This document shows, piece after piece, positions 25,807-35,776 of a stretch of 64,000 nucleotides of DNA. Below the pieces are notes generated by a model, which saw only the letters and a program-made list of their open reading frames with translations, made no database searches and had not been told where the DNA came from. The DNA comes from Synechococcus sp. LA31 (GTDB lineage Bacteria; Cyanobacteriota; Cyanobacteriia; PCC-6307; Cyanobiaceae), in NCBI RefSeq assembly GCF_018502385.1, contig NZ_CP075523.1, forward strand, positions 682,001 through 746,000, read 5' to 3'. How positions within the stretch are numbered: position 1 is the first letter of the stretch; the number at the start of each line of letters is the position of its first letter. Made by a program: the position numbers and the translations under genes.

Positions 25807-26529
25807 ATGGCTGTTGTTACCCTCGCCGAAATGATGGAGGCGGGTGCTCACTTTGGGCACCAAACTCGCCGCTGGAACCCCAAGATGTCGCGCTACATCT
25901 ATTGCGCGCGCAACGGTGTTCACATCATCGACCTTGTGCAGACTGCCGTCTGCATGAATAACGCCTACAAATGGGTGCGTAGTGCTGCGCGTAGCGGCAA
26001 GCGCTTCCTGTTTGTCGGTACCAAGAAGCAGGCCTCCGAAGTCATCGCCCTCGAAGCAGCCCGCTGTGGTGCTTCTTACGTGAACCAGCGTTGGCTGGGC
26101 GGCATGCTCACCAACTGGACCACCATGCGGGCCCGCATCGACCGCCTTAAGGATCTGGAGCGCATGGAGTCGTCCGGCGCGATTGCGATGCGTCCGAAGA
26201 AAGAGGCTGCTGTGCTCCGCCGTGAGCTGGAGCGCCTGCAGAAGTATCTGGGTGGCTTGAAGAACATGCGTCGCCTGCCAGACGTTGTGGTGCTGGTGGA
26301 TCAGCGCCGTGAATCCAACGCCGTGCTGGAGGCTCGCAAGCTCGATATCCCGCTGGTGTCGATGCTCGACACCAATTGCGATCCCGACCTCTGCGACGTG
26401 CCCATCCCTTGCAACGACGATGCCGTGCGTTCCGTGCAGCTCGTGCTGGGTCGCCTTGCCGACGCGATCAATGAGGGCCGCCATGGCGCCAATGACCAGC
26501 GTGGCGGCTACGAAGACGAGGAGGGCTGA
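25807..26529 (+). CDS. rpsB: 30S ribosomal protein S2
   Basis: This 240-residue S2 has the signatures [19 protein letters not shown] at the N terminus, FVGTKKQA, and [16 protein letters not shown], followed by the C-terminal [19 protein letters not shown] region. S2 joins the small subunit late and helps bind S1. It is followed 135 nt later by tsf, the usual pairing. The acidic tail after about residue 225 is variable. Confidence 0.97.
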   Translation: MAVVTLAEMMEAGAHFGHQTRRWNPKMSRYIYCARNGVHIIDLVQTAVCMNNAYKWVRSAARSGKRFLFVGTKKQASEVIALEAARCGASYVNQRWLGGMLTNWTTMRARIDRLKDLERMESSGAIAMRPKKEAAVLRRELERLQKYLGGLKNMRRLPDVVVLVDQRRESNAVLEARKLDIPLVSMLDTNCDPDLCDVPIPCNDDAVRSVQLVLGRLADAINEGRHGANDQRGGYEDEEG

Positions 26530-26592
26530 GTGACAGCCCATTTGGGCTGAGGTCTGCAAGTCTCACTCGAACCAACCCCGCAATGGCTCTGG

Positions 26593-26612
26593 AGCTTCCC
26601 TGAGGGGGAGCT
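26593..26612 (+). other. Hairpin in the rpsB-tsf spacer
   Basis: AGCTTCCC (26593-26600) pairs with GGGGAGCT (26605-26612) over 8 bp with one wobble and a 4-nt loop. Another short inverted repeat, AGCCCA/TGGGCT, lies just after the rpsB stop. Without a clean T-run after it, this may lower read-through into tsf or just be a processing site. Confidence 0.4.
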
Positions 26613-26664
26613 TCTGCCTGTTTGAGCCACTTCAACGTTCCCCCTTTCATTTTTTCCCAGATTC

Positions 26665-27321
26665 ATGGCTGAGATCTCCGCCAAGCTCGTTAAGGAACTT
26701 CGCGACGTCACCGGCGCCGGCATGATGGACTGCAAGAAAGCTCTTGCAGAAACCAACGGCGATAAGGACAAGGCCGTTGAGTGGCTGCGTCAGAAGGGCA
26801 TCGCGTCCGCCGAGAAGAAGTCGGGCCGCACCGCCGCCGAAGGCGCCATCGGTAGCTACATCCACACCGGCGCCCGCGTGGGTGTGCTCGTGGAAGTGAA
26901 CTGCGAAACCGACTTCGTGGCCCGCGGCGAGATCTTCCAGGAGCTGATCCGCAACGTTGCGATGCAGATCGCTGCCTGTCCCAGCGTTGACTACGTCAAG
27001 GTTGACGACATCCCAGCTGAGGTGTCTGAGCGCGAGAAGCAGATCGAGATGGGTCGCGATGACCTGGCCGGCAAGAAGGATGAGATGAAGGAGAAGATCG
27101 TGGCCGGTCGCATCGGCAAGCGCCTCAAGGAAATGGCTCTGCTCGATCAGGCCTACATCAAAGACAGCGGTATGACCGTTGAGGAGATGGTGAAGCAGGT
27201 GGCCGGCAAGGTCGGCGAGAACATTCAGGTGCGTCGTTTCGTGCGCTTCAACCTGGGCGAAGGTATTGAAATCGACAAGATGGACTTCGCTGCTGAAGTG
27301 GCTGCGATGCAGGCTGCCTGA
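26665..27321 (+). CDS. tsf: Elongation factor Ts
   Basis: EF-Ts recycles EF-Tu by releasing GDP. The 218-residue protein has [16 protein letters not shown] near the N terminus (UBA-like domain) and [16 protein letters not shown] in the core, both EF-Ts signatures. At about 220 residues it has the short cyanobacterial length. Its stop overlaps the ATG of the next gene (TGATG). Confidence 0.97.
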   Translation: MAEISAKLVKELRDVTGAGMMDCKKALAETNGDKDKAVEWLRQKGIASAEKKSGRTAAEGAIGSYIHTGARVGVLVEVNCETDFVARGEIFQELIRNVAMQIAACPSVDYVKVDDIPAEVSEREKQIEMGRDDLAGKKDEMKEKIVAGRIGKRLKEMALLDQAYIKDSGMTVEEMVKQVAGKVGENIQVRRFVRFNLGEGIEIDKMDFAAEVAAMQAA

Positions 27322-28493
27322 TGCGCGAGGAGGCTCAGCGCCAGATTGAACTCCTCCTGCAACAGCAGGAGGAGTTGGCTCCTGAGCTTTATCGCGACCT
27401 GGCTCTTTACCTTCAGGTCTTACGCGAAGGCTTGCTGCAGTCCGTGCAGCAAGCCTGTTTTCATTTGGCTACCCAGGTGGTGCCTGAGCGTTACAACCAA
27501 TTACCGCCGGAGCGTCGTCAGGCCTTTCAGCAGCGGCTGCAGGAGCTCGTGAAACGTACGGCTTCGCTGCTCACGGTGGAGCAGCTGATGGGGCTGGCCG
27601 CCCAGCAACAACGCCGAGACCATCGCCGTCAGCGCGTGCAGCAACAGCGCATGCTCGATGCACTGCTGCAAGGAGATGAGGCTGAACGCCCGGAGCCACA
27701 GCCGGTGGGCTCGGTCAACCTGAGCATGGATCTACCCATCTCGGCCGATCTCTTGGATCGTGGTCTGCCTGTGCTGGCCCAGCCCGAGCATCAGGGTTCA
27801 GCCAACCCAGTGGAGCAGGCTCCGTTGGATGGCACTGAAGGCCAAGAGCAGGCCAACGCCGAGCAACAGCTGTTGCAGTCGCTCTTTCAGATGGCTTCCG
27901 AAGGGCTCCAGCAGGGGTCGCTTGATGCCATAGACCAGGGCTCTGAACCGGAACCACCCGCTGACGCCACAGCCACCTTCAGCCTGACCCCATCCGCTGA
28001 GCTTGATTCCAGGGTGACGGCTGCCAGCCTGCCTCGCGATCCTCTGCTGCAGCTTCGCTGGTGGAGCCACTTCGATCGGTCACTCCGCCGGCGTCTGCGC
28101 AACCTCTCCCATGCTGTGAATGTGGAAATGTTGCGGCTGGGCCTGGCCCAGGGGCTGCTGCCGATGAATCTGCTTGATGCCGTGCTGGATGGTCAGGTGG
28201 AGGCGCTGCCTGCACCGGCCAATCTGCTCAGAGTCCCCCTTCCGCTCGGACAGATTCTTGGCCCTGCGGCCCCTACGGAGGTGCTCACCCTGCTGCTGCG
28301 CAACACGGATCTGGAATACGAGCAGCCGCGCTTGCGCACCTGTCGAAAACGCCTTGAGCAGCGGCGGCGTGGATTGCGCACAATGGCCAAGCGCTACCGC
28401 AGTTGGCAGCGCCGGCTGAGCGCCTTCGAGGCTGAGGATCTGTGGTTTCAGGACCATGCCCACAACCAGAGACCGGCGGTGGATCAAGCCTGA
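27321..28493 (+). CDS. Gln-rich hypothetical protein between tsf and recG
   Basis: This predicted 390-residue soluble protein is rich in Gln and Leu. The N-terminal 115 residues look helical and coiled-coil-like (LLLQQQEELAPELYRDLALYL and QQQRRDHRRQRVQQQR split by other sequence), residues 125-240 are Pro/Glu-rich and probably disordered, and the C-terminal 150 residues look folded (LRWWSHFDRSLRRRLRNLSH, then a basic end). No catalytic motif is seen and I do not recognise a family. It is coupled to tsf by a one-base overlap and overlaps the start of recG. Confidence 0.75.
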   Translation: MREEAQRQIELLLQQQEELAPELYRDLALYLQVLREGLLQSVQQACFHLATQVVPERYNQLPPERRQAFQQRLQELVKRTASLLTVEQLMGLAAQQQRRDHRRQRVQQQRMLDALLQGDEAERPEPQPVGSVNLSMDLPISADLLDRGLPVLAQPEHQGSANPVEQAPLDGTEGQEQANAEQQLLQSLFQMASEGLQQGSLDAIDQGSEPEPPADATATFSLTPSAELDSRVTAASLPRDPLLQLRWWSHFDRSLRRRLRNLSHAVNVEMLRLGLAQGLLPMNLLDAVLDGQVEALPAPANLLRVPLPLGQILGPAAPTEVLTLLLRNTDLEYEQPRLRTCRKRLEQRRRGLRTMAKRYRSWQRRLSAFEAEDLWFQDHAHNQRPAVDQA

Positions 28494-30940
28494 GCCTTCA
28501 GGACTGGCTGCGCCCCCTCCAGCAGGGGCTTCAGCTCGAGGCCGATCGGGGCTTCGGCAATCTCCAAGGCAGGCGTGAACCGTTTCAAGCGTTCCTGTGG
28601 CGCAGTCTGAGTCAGCCCCCTGCGGGGCTTGCGCCCCACCAGCTGCAGCTGCTTGAGCAACTCGCTTCGCAGTACGGGCACTACGCAGAGTTGTCGCAAT
28701 CCCAGCGCCAGACCCTTGTGCGCCGCACCCGCCAGGCCCTGCATGAGTTGCAACGGGCCCATGAACCGCAGCGCCCGATGGGGCCGCCGCGTCTACGCTT
28801 GGTGCCGGATGTGGCGGCGACCGGCACCAGCGGCACACTTCATCCGGATACGCCCCTGGCGGAGATCAAGGGCGTGGGGCCCAAAAGTGCTGCGCGCTTG
28901 GCCGCCCTGGATCTCTGGGTGGCGCGGGATCTGGTGCGCTACTACCCGCGCGATTACCTCGACTATTCCAATTTGGTGCGGATCGCGGCACTCGAGCCAG
29001 GGCGTACCGCCACGATCGTGGCCAGCGTGCGCCGCAGCCACAGCTTCACCAGTCCGCGCAATCCCAATCTCTCGATCTTGGAGCTGCAGCTGGTGGACCC
29101 CACCGGTCGCATTCGCATCTCGAAGTTTTTTGCCGGCAAGCGCTTCAGCTCACCCGCCTGGCTGAAAGCTCAGCAACGCCAATACCCCACCGGTGCCACC
29201 GTGGCCGTGAGTGGTCTGGTGAAAGAAACCCCTTACGGCCCTGCGTTTCAGGACCCGCTGATGGAGGTGCTCGCCAGCCCGAATGCGCCGGTGCAAAGCG
29301 AGCAGATCGGGCGCCTGCTGCCGGTGTACGGCCTCACCGAGGGTCTCAGCGCGGATCGTTTGCGTGCCCTCGTGCGTCCGGTGCTGGTGGCGGCACGTTC
29401 TTGGCCCGATCCGCTACCGCCCGCGCTCCAGGTTCAGGAGGCGTTGGTGGATTTGGGCACTGCCCTCACCCAGATCCATGCCCCCACCAATCAGCCATCC
29501 CTCACCCGCGCCCGGCGCCGGCTGGTGTTCGATGAATTCCTACTCCTCCAACTGGGGATGCTCCAACGCCGCCGTCAGCTCACAAGCCGTCCGGCACCGG
29601 CACTGAGCAGTCCTACGGGCACGTTATTGGCCGGATTCCTCGATCTGCTGCCCTTTCCGCTCACCGGTGCGCAACAACGAGTCCTGGCAGAGATTCGCGC
29701 TGATCTGGTGCGGGAGCAGCCGATGGCACGGTTGGTTCAAGGTGATGTTGGCAGTGGCAAAACCGTTGTGGCCATCGCTGCGCTGCTCACCGCCATCGAA
29801 GCAGGCTGTCAGGGTGCCTTGATGGCGCCCACTGAGGTGCTGGCGCAGCAGCATTACCGCAAGCTCTGTGAGTGGCTGCCCCAGCTGCATGTGAGCTGTG
29901 CCCTGCTCACGGGCTCCACACCCGCGCGCCGGCGCCGTGAACTGTTGGCCGATCTGGACAACGGCACGCTCAAGATGCTGGTGGGCACCCACGCTTTGCT
30001 CGAAGACCCTGTGCAGTTTGCACGTTTGGGTTTAGTGGTGGTGGATGAGCAACATCGTTTCGGTGTGCATCAGCGCAACCGATTGCTCGATAAGGGTTTG
30101 CAGCCTCACCTGCTCACGATGACGGCCACCCCGATCCCGCGCACCCTGGCGCTCTCCCTGCATGGCGATTTGGACGTGAGCCAGATCGATGAGCTGCCGC
30201 CAGGCCGCACCCCCATTCGCACCACCCTCTTGGCTGGATCTGAGCGTGAAGAGGCCTATGCGTTGATCCGTGAGCAGGTGGCTTTGGGGCAGAGGGCCTA
30301 CGTGGTGTTGCCCCTGGTGGAGGAATCGGAAAAGCTCGACCTGCGCTCGGCGGTGGAGGTGCACCAGCAACTGAGCGAGCAGATTTTTCCTGAGCTCCAG
30401 GTGGGGTTGTTACACGGCCGCATGCCCAGCGCCGATAAGCAGGCGGCGATTGGCGCGTTCGCTGCTGGTCACACTCAAGTTCTGGTGAGCACCACGGTGG
30501 TGGAGGTGGGGGTGGATGTTCCTGAGGCCAGCGTGATGGTGATCGAGCATGCCGATCGCTTTGGTCTGGCTCAGCTGCACCAACTGCGCGGCCGGGTGGG
30601 CCGCGGTGCAGCTGCCTCCTACTGCCAGCTGATCAACGACAGTCGCAATGCATTGGCTCGCCAACGGTTGGAGGTGCTGGTGCACTCCACCGATGGCTTT
30701 GAGATTGCGGAGATGGATCTGCGGCTGCGGGGTCCCGGTCAAGTGCTGGGCACGCGCCAGAGCGGGCTGCCGGATCTTGCCCTGGCCAGCCTCACCGATG
30801 ACGGCGACGTGCTGGAACAGGCTCGGCGAGTGGCACAGCAGATCATGAGTCAGGATCCCTCACTTGAGGCCCACGTTGGACTGGCCAGGGCTTTGGCCGA
30901 GCAGCGGCAACGCACAGCCTCACCCGCGTGTCTTAATTGA
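28442..30940 (+). CDS. recG: ATP-dependent DNA helicase RecG
   Basis: RecG remodels stalled replication forks and Holliday junctions. At 832 residues it is longer than the roughly 690 of E. coli RecG because of an extended N terminus, as in other cyanobacteria. The wedge domain follows LAEIKGVGPKSAARL, Walker A is GDVGSGKT (about 434-441), the DExH box DEQH (about 535), motif III TATPIPRT, and the C-terminal region has QLRGRVGRGA. The only in-frame conventional start is the GTG at 28442, inside the preceding gene (52-nt overlap). Confidence 0.94.
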   Translation: MVSGPCPQPETGGGSSLSLQDWLRPLQQGLQLEADRGFGNLQGRREPFQAFLWRSLSQPPAGLAPHQLQLLEQLASQYGHYAELSQSQRQTLVRRTRQALHELQRAHEPQRPMGPPRLRLVPDVAATGTSGTLHPDTPLAEIKGVGPKSAARLAALDLWVARDLVRYYPRDYLDYSNLVRIAALEPGRTATIVASVRRSHSFTSPRNPNLSILELQLVDPTGRIRISKFFAGKRFSSPAWLKAQQRQYPTGATVAVSGLVKETPYGPAFQDPLMEVLASPNAPVQSEQIGRLLPVYGLTEGLSADRLRALVRPVLVAARSWPDPLPPALQVQEALVDLGTALTQIHAPTNQPSLTRARRRLVFDEFLLLQLGMLQRRRQLTSRPAPALSSPTGTLLAGFLDLLPFPLTGAQQRVLAEIRADLVREQPMARLVQGDVGSGKTVVAIAALLTAIEAGCQGALMAPTEVLAQQHYRKLCEWLPQLHVSCALLTGSTPARRRRELLADLDNGTLKMLVGTHALLEDPVQFARLGLVVVDEQHRFGVHQRNRLLDKGLQPHLLTMTATPIPRTLALSLHGDLDVSQIDELPPGRTPIRTTLLAGSEREEAYALIREQVALGQRAYVVLPLVEESEKLDLRSAVEVHQQLSEQIFPELQVGLLHGRMPSADKQAAIGAFAAGHTQVLVSTTVVEVGVDVPEASVMVIEHADRFGLAQLHQLRGRVGRGAAASYCQLINDSRNALARQRLEVLVHSTDGFEIAEMDLRLRGPGQVLGTRQSGLPDLALASLTDDGDVLEQARRVAQQIMSQDPSLEAHVGLARALAEQRQRTASPACLN

Positions 30941-30945
30941 TCGCC

Positions 30946-31659
30946 ATGCGTCCTTGGAGCCCGATTCCAATTCGCGATTGTGCGGAGCCCTTGCTCCCCC
31001 TGCCTGCGGAGCTGCATCGGATCGAGCCCCATCCCTACGCCGCGGTGGGCGCTCCCTACGGCCCAGATGCGTGTCCATTTCGCCTCCGCCAGGGCGTGAT
31101 CGAACGGTTGCTCGCCGCGCAATACCAGCTTCAGATCGAGCAGCCTGGCTGGCGGCTGGCGGTGTTTGATGCCTGGCGGCCGCTTGCGGTGCAACGCTTC
31201 ATGGTGGCCTTCGCCATTGAGCAAGAATGCGCTGCCCGTGGAATTGATCCCGCTGACTCTGGAGAAGCCCGTGCTGCAGTGGAGCAGGCGGTGGGTCGTT
31301 TCTGGGCCCCCCCCAGCTCCAACCCCGCTACACCACCGCCCCACAGCACAGGCGCCGCCGTGGATCTCACCCTTGCGGATCAGGCAGGGGAACCGCTCGA
31401 TCTGGGCTCTCCCATCGACGCGATCGGCTCAGTGTCAGAGCCGGATTATTTCCGTGCTGTGGCCTCAAGCAGCTCCGATCCGGCTCTGTGCGAGCAAGCC
31501 CTCGTGTGGCAGGGGCGGCGCGACCAGCTCGCTGCCGCGATGCAGGCCGCCGGTTTTGCGCAGCATCCCAATGAGTGGTGGCATTTCAGTTACGGGGATC
31601 AGCTCTGGGCCTGGCGTACAGGTCAAACCAGGGCGATCTACGGCCGCTCAGGCTGCTGA
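30946..31659 (+). CDS. D-alanyl-D-alanine dipeptidase-like (M15D, VanX/DdpX)
   Basis: This 237-residue zinc dipeptidase is predicted to split D-Ala-D-Ala. Expected zinc ligands His133 and Asp140 lie in HSTGAAVDL and His213 in NEWWHFSYGD, with catalytic Glu210; the substrate-binding Arg78 is in FDAWRPLAVQRF. No signal peptide is evident, so it would act in the cytoplasm. The ATG at 30946 lies 5 nt after recG. There are no vanA/vanH genes nearby, so peptidoglycan dipeptide recycling is more likely than resistance. The 3' end overlaps convergent sir by 12 nt. Confidence 0.88.
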   Translation: MRPWSPIPIRDCAEPLLPLPAELHRIEPHPYAAVGAPYGPDACPFRLRQGVIERLLAAQYQLQIEQPGWRLAVFDAWRPLAVQRFMVAFAIEQECAARGIDPADSGEARAAVEQAVGRFWAPPSSNPATPPPHSTGAAVDLTLADQAGEPLDLGSPIDAIGSVSEPDYFRAVASSSSDPALCEQALVWQGRRDQLAAAMQAAGFAQHPNEWWHFSYGDQLWAWRTGQTRAIYGRSGC

Positions 31660-33447
31660 AGCCAGCAAGCTCTTCACTTGATCGCGTCCGAGCTTGGCCA
31701 CGTAGTCACCAAAGGATCGGCGCCCACCCGCAGCTTTCCAGCCTTGGAGCAGCGGCTCGAGCGTGCTCTCGAGCTTCTCCAACGGCATTTTTTCGAGATA
31801 AGGCTCAGCCAGCCGGGTGAGGTTCGGGGCGCCCCCCAACCACACTTGGTATTGGTTCACCCCATCGCCCACCAGGCCCAGCTCGGCCATATACGGGCGT
31901 GCGCAGCCGTTGGGGCAACCCGTCATCCGCACCAGCATCGACTTCTCGATCTCAAGACGCCGCAGCTGCGCATCCAGGCGATCGAGCACCTCAGGAAGAA
32001 TGCGTTCAGCTTCGGTAACCGCCAAGCCGCAAAGTGGCAGGGCCGGGCAAGCGATGGCATGGCGTGCCAATAAAGGCGGTGCATCGGGGGCATCAACCCC
32101 CATCGCTTCAAGCGCGGCGCGCACGCTGCCGCGTTGAGCGGTTCCGATATTGCAAAGCAACAGATCTTGGTTGGGAGTGAGGCGGGTCTCGAGCTGGTAG
32201 GTCTCCACCAGCTGCCGTAAGCCGCGCTTGAGATCGCCGCTGAGGCGTCCACACAGCAGTGGGATGCCCACAAACCATTTGCCAGCGCTTTGACGGTGCC
32301 AGCCCAGGTAGTCAGCAAGCTTGTTTTTAGGCTCGAGGCGCATCCCTTTGATCGGGTGCTTGAAATATGTGCTCTTTAACTCCTGTTTGAACCAGGCAAT
32401 GCCCTGGTCGTGGATCAGATATTTCATGCGCGAATGGCGCCGGTTGTTGCGATCGCCGTAATCACGTTGCAACGCGAGAATCGCCTGCACGAGATCGAGC
32501 ACATGCTCTGCATCCACATAGCCGAGAGGGTCGGCTGTGCGGGCAAAGGTTTCCTCTTTGTTGTGGGTTCGGCCCATGCCGCCTCCCACATACACGTTGC
32601 AACCGCGCAGTTCACCGCTGGCATCAGCAAACGCCACCAAGCCGATGTCTTGGGTGAGTAGATCCACCGAGTTGTCGCCCGGCACGGTAACGGCGCACTT
32701 GAATTTGCGCGGCAGGTACGTGGTGCCGTAGAGGGGCTCATCACCGTCGCCGCTGAATACCCCCCCCTCGTGTTGACGCTCCCGCACCTTCTTCACTGCC
32801 CGGCTGGGTTTGATGCGGTAGCTCAGTTCGCCATCGACCCAGAGATCGAGATAAGCCCCTTCCGCTGCCACAGGGCTCAAGGTGTCGGCAATGTCATTGG
32901 CGAGCTGGCGCGCTGCCGGATAGGCACCCTTTTCAAACGGTGCCGCTGGCGCCATCACATTGCGGTTGATGTCACCGCAGGCCGCCAGTGTTGAACCCAT
33001 GCCGCGCACGATTGTGCCGATCACCTCCCGCAAATTGTGCTTGCGGATGCCGTGCATCTGAAACGCCTGGCGGGTGGTGACCCGCAGGGTTCCATTGCCC
33101 AGGCGATCGGCAAGATCGTCGAGGGCTAAATACAGTGAAGCGGGAATGCGGCCAGCGGGGCTGCGCAGCCGCAGCATCATTTGCCAATCTTTGTCCTGGC
33201 CTTTCTGGCGGTTGTCGCGGTTGTCTTGCTGATAGCTGCCATGAAACTTGAGCAGCTGAACCGCACCATCGGTGAAATTAGGTAGCTCGTTTTCGAGCTC
33301 GGTGGCGAGAGGTTCGCGCAGGTAACCGCTGTCAGCCTTCAGCTGCTCAAACTTGCTCCGCTCAGCGCCGTTGGCAATGCAAGGCGAGAAGCTGCGGCCG
33401 CTCTGATCATCAGAGCTGCGCTCATCGGGCCCTGCCGTCACGGTCAC
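31648..33447 (-). CDS. sir: Ferredoxin-sulfite reductase
   Basis: This enzyme reduces sulfite to sulfide with six electrons from ferredoxin, using siroheme and a 4Fe-4S cluster. The 599-residue protein has two ferrite-reductase repeats, the siroheme-contacting TTRQAFQMHGI and RRHSRMKYLI, and the cluster Cys motifs ACPALPLCGL and TGCPNGCARP in the C-terminal third. The second set is the sulfite/nitrite reductase signature; the YQQDNRD segment favours sulfite reductase over nitrite reductase. The start is a GTG. It is divergent from glyS (102 nt). Confidence 0.93.
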   Translation of the reverse strand: MTVTAGPDERSSDDQSGRSFSPCIANGAERSKFEQLKADSGYLREPLATELENELPNFTDGAVQLLKFHGSYQQDNRDNRQKGQDKDWQMMLRLRSPAGRIPASLYLALDDLADRLGNGTLRVTTRQAFQMHGIRKHNLREVIGTIVRGMGSTLAACGDINRNVMAPAAPFEKGAYPAARQLANDIADTLSPVAAEGAYLDLWVDGELSYRIKPSRAVKKVRERQHEGGVFSGDGDEPLYGTTYLPRKFKCAVTVPGDNSVDLLTQDIGLVAFADASGELRGCNVYVGGGMGRTHNKEETFARTADPLGYVDAEHVLDLVQAILALQRDYGDRNNRRHSRMKYLIHDQGIAWFKQELKSTYFKHPIKGMRLEPKNKLADYLGWHRQSAGKWFVGIPLLCGRLSGDLKRGLRQLVETYQLETRLTPNQDLLLCNIGTAQRGSVRAALEAMGVDAPDAPPLLARHAIACPALPLCGLAVTEAERILPEVLDRLDAQLRRLEIEKSMLVRMTGCPNGCARPYMAELGLVGDGVNQYQVWLGGAPNLTRLAEPYLEKMPLEKLESTLEPLLQGWKAAGGRRSFGDYVAKLGRDQVKSLLASAA

Positions 33448-33549
33448 ACGCTGCTTGGGATTGCCTCTGACGGTAGCGAAACGGCTGTTGCTACTGGTTC
33501 ACCTGACCATTGCTTCCATACAGTGGGCGGCTGATCTGGGCTGAACCTC

Positions 33550-35715
33550 GTGTCGACCTTTCTGTTGGAGATCGGGACCGAGGAACTGCCCGCTGACTTC
33601 GCCCGTCTCGCTTTACCGCAGCTCGAGCAGATGGTGGGTCGCGATTTCAGCGAGGCCCGTCTTGGTCATGGCGCCATCCGTTGCACCAGCACCCCGAGGC
33701 GTCTGGCGGTGCTGGTGGAGGCGGTCGAGCACGCCACCCCTGACCTCGAGGATGAACGTAAGGGGCCCCCAGCCGCTCAAGCCTTCAAGGATGGAGCGCC
33801 AACACCAGCTGCACTGGGTTTTGCCAAGCGCTGTGGCATTGCAGCGGAGGCCCTGGACGTGCGCGACACGCCCAAAGGCCCGTTTGTGTTTGCCACGGTG
33901 CTGGAGCGGGGCCGCCCGGCTGCGGAGCTGCTCTCGGAATGGATCCCCCTGTGGCTCGCCAACCTGCAGGGCCGGCGCTTCATGCGTTGGGGCTCAGGTG
34001 AGAGCCGCTTCTCGAGGCCGGTGCGATGGCTCGTGGCCTTGCTCGATGATCAAGTTGTTCCCGTCCATCTCGACGGCAGCGACCCTGACGTGAGCAGCGG
34101 TCACACCAGCCGAGGCCATCGTTTGCGCTGCGACACCGTGGTGATTCCCACGGCATCTCACTACGAGCAAGCCATGGCGGCCGCGGGTGTGCAGGTGGAT
34201 CGCGCTGATCGGGCCCATTGGATCCGTGAGCAGGTGCAGGCAGCGGCCCAGCGTCTAAAAGCCGTCCCCGATCTGCCCAATGCTCTGTTTGAGGAGCTCA
34301 CCGATTTGGTGGAGTCGCCACTGCTCATTGAGGGAAGCGTGGCCGACCACTACCTCGATTTGCCGGCTGAGGTTCTCAGCACCGTGATGCGTGCCCACCA
34401 GCGCTATGTGCCGCTGTATCGCCAGGGTGCAGTCACCGACCCGCTGGCGCTGGATGCGCGCTCCAGCCTCTTGCCGCGGTTTTTGTGCATTGGTAATGGC
34501 CTGCCTGAAGCCAGCGATCTCGTGCGTCGTGGCAACGAGAGAGTTCTGAAGGCCCGTCTGGCGGATGCGGAATTTTTCGTGAATGCCGATCGTGCCGTGG
34601 CGAGTATCGATCGCCGTGATCAGCTGGCCCGCGTCACCTTCGCGGCCGGCCTGGGTTCGTTGCTCGACCGGGTGGAGCGCCTGGAGTGGTGCACCGATGT
34701 GCTGTTGGAGCAGCTCTCCCTGCCTGAGTCCACCGCTGTCCACGCTCGCCGAGCCGCTCATCTGTGCAAGCACGATTTGGTCACCCAGATGGTGGGCGAA
34801 TTCCCGGAGCTGCAGGGCGTGATGGGAGGCAAATATCTGCTCGCTGAGGGGGAACCGCGGGAGGTGGCACTGGCAGTGCTTGAGCATTACCTCCCGCGTG
34901 GTGCCGGTGATGATCTGCCGGCTTCCGATGCCGGGGCCGTCGTGGCCCTCGCCGAGCGCCTGGAACTGTTGCTGAGCATCTATGCCAAGGGTGAGCGGCC
35001 CAGCGGGTCCTCCGATCCCTACGCCCTTCGCCGGGCTGGCAATGGTGTGTTGCAGATCCTTCTGGCGAAGGGCTGGAGCTTCGATCTTCTGGCGTTCCTG
35101 GAGAGGGCAACGCTGCATTGGGCGCAGCTGCTTCCGGCGTTCAAGGTGGAGGCGCCGGCATTAGCCGGCGAGCTGGCCGAGTTGATGCGTCAGCGGCTGC
35201 AAAGCCTGCTGGAGGAATCCGGCACCGACGCAGATCTGGTGCAGGCCGTTGCCGGCGAAGGCGTGTCCATTGAACGGCTCATCCGTGATCCCGCCGATGC
35301 CCACCATCGCGCAGGTTTATTGATGGAATTGCGCAAGAGCGGAGAGCTGGCGGCGGTTCAGGCGGTGGTTACCCGCGCGGCACGCCTGGCTGAGAAGGGT
35401 GATCTCGGCGGGTCTGTGATGTCGGCTGCCGGTGTTGTGGATGCTGGCTTGTTCGAAAAGAGCAGTGAGGCCGGCATGTTGGCGGTGATCGAGCTGTTGG
35501 AGCCCATTGCCATCGGTGAAGCCATCGATCGCTATGCCCAGCTGGCTAAGGGGCTGATCGGTGGCGCTGCAGCCCTGGCTGCGTTCTTCGACGGTGAGCA
35601 GAGTGTGATGGTGATGGCCGATCAACCAGCGGTTCGCACCAATCGCCTCAACCTGCTGAGTGTGCTGCGCAACCAAGCCTCGGTGTTGGCGGATTTCAGC
35701 CGAATTAACGGCTGA
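33550..35715 (+). CDS. glyS: Glycine-tRNA ligase beta subunit
   Basis: GlyS is the large subunit of the heterotetrameric bacterial glycyl-tRNA synthetase. The 721-residue protein starts STFLLEIGTEELPADF, the beta-subunit signature, has the GFAKRCGI region and RFMRWGSGESRFSRPVRW, and the anticodon-binding DALR-like C terminus (NRLNLLSVLRNQASVLADFS). The start is a GTG at 33550. The alpha-subunit gene glyQ is not in the window, so the two are unlinked here, as is common in cyanobacteria. Confidence 0.97.
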   Translation: MSTFLLEIGTEELPADFARLALPQLEQMVGRDFSEARLGHGAIRCTSTPRRLAVLVEAVEHATPDLEDERKGPPAAQAFKDGAPTPAALGFAKRCGIAAEALDVRDTPKGPFVFATVLERGRPAAELLSEWIPLWLANLQGRRFMRWGSGESRFSRPVRWLVALLDDQVVPVHLDGSDPDVSSGHTSRGHRLRCDTVVIPTASHYEQAMAAAGVQVDRADRAHWIREQVQAAAQRLKAVPDLPNALFEELTDLVESPLLIEGSVADHYLDLPAEVLSTVMRAHQRYVPLYRQGAVTDPLALDARSSLLPRFLCIGNGLPEASDLVRRGNERVLKARLADAEFFVNADRAVASIDRRDQLARVTFAAGLGSLLDRVERLEWCTDVLLEQLSLPESTAVHARRAAHLCKHDLVTQMVGEFPELQGVMGGKYLLAEGEPREVALAVLEHYLPRGAGDDLPASDAGAVVALAERLELLLSIYAKGERPSGSSDPYALRRAGNGVLQILLAKGWSFDLLAFLERATLHWAQLLPAFKVEAPALAGELAELMRQRLQSLLEESGTDADLVQAVAGEGVSIERLIRDPADAHHRAGLLMELRKSGELAAVQAVVTRAARLAEKGDLGGSVMSAAGVVDAGLFEKSSEAGMLAVIELLEPIAIGEAIDRYAQLAKGLIGGAAALAAFFDGEQSVMVMADQPAVRTNRLNLLSVLRNQASVLADFSRING

Positions 35716-35776
35716 GCAGCTGGCATTCGTCGCTGGCCTCTAGGGTGAGGGCTGAGCAGGTGATGCATCGCACCTG

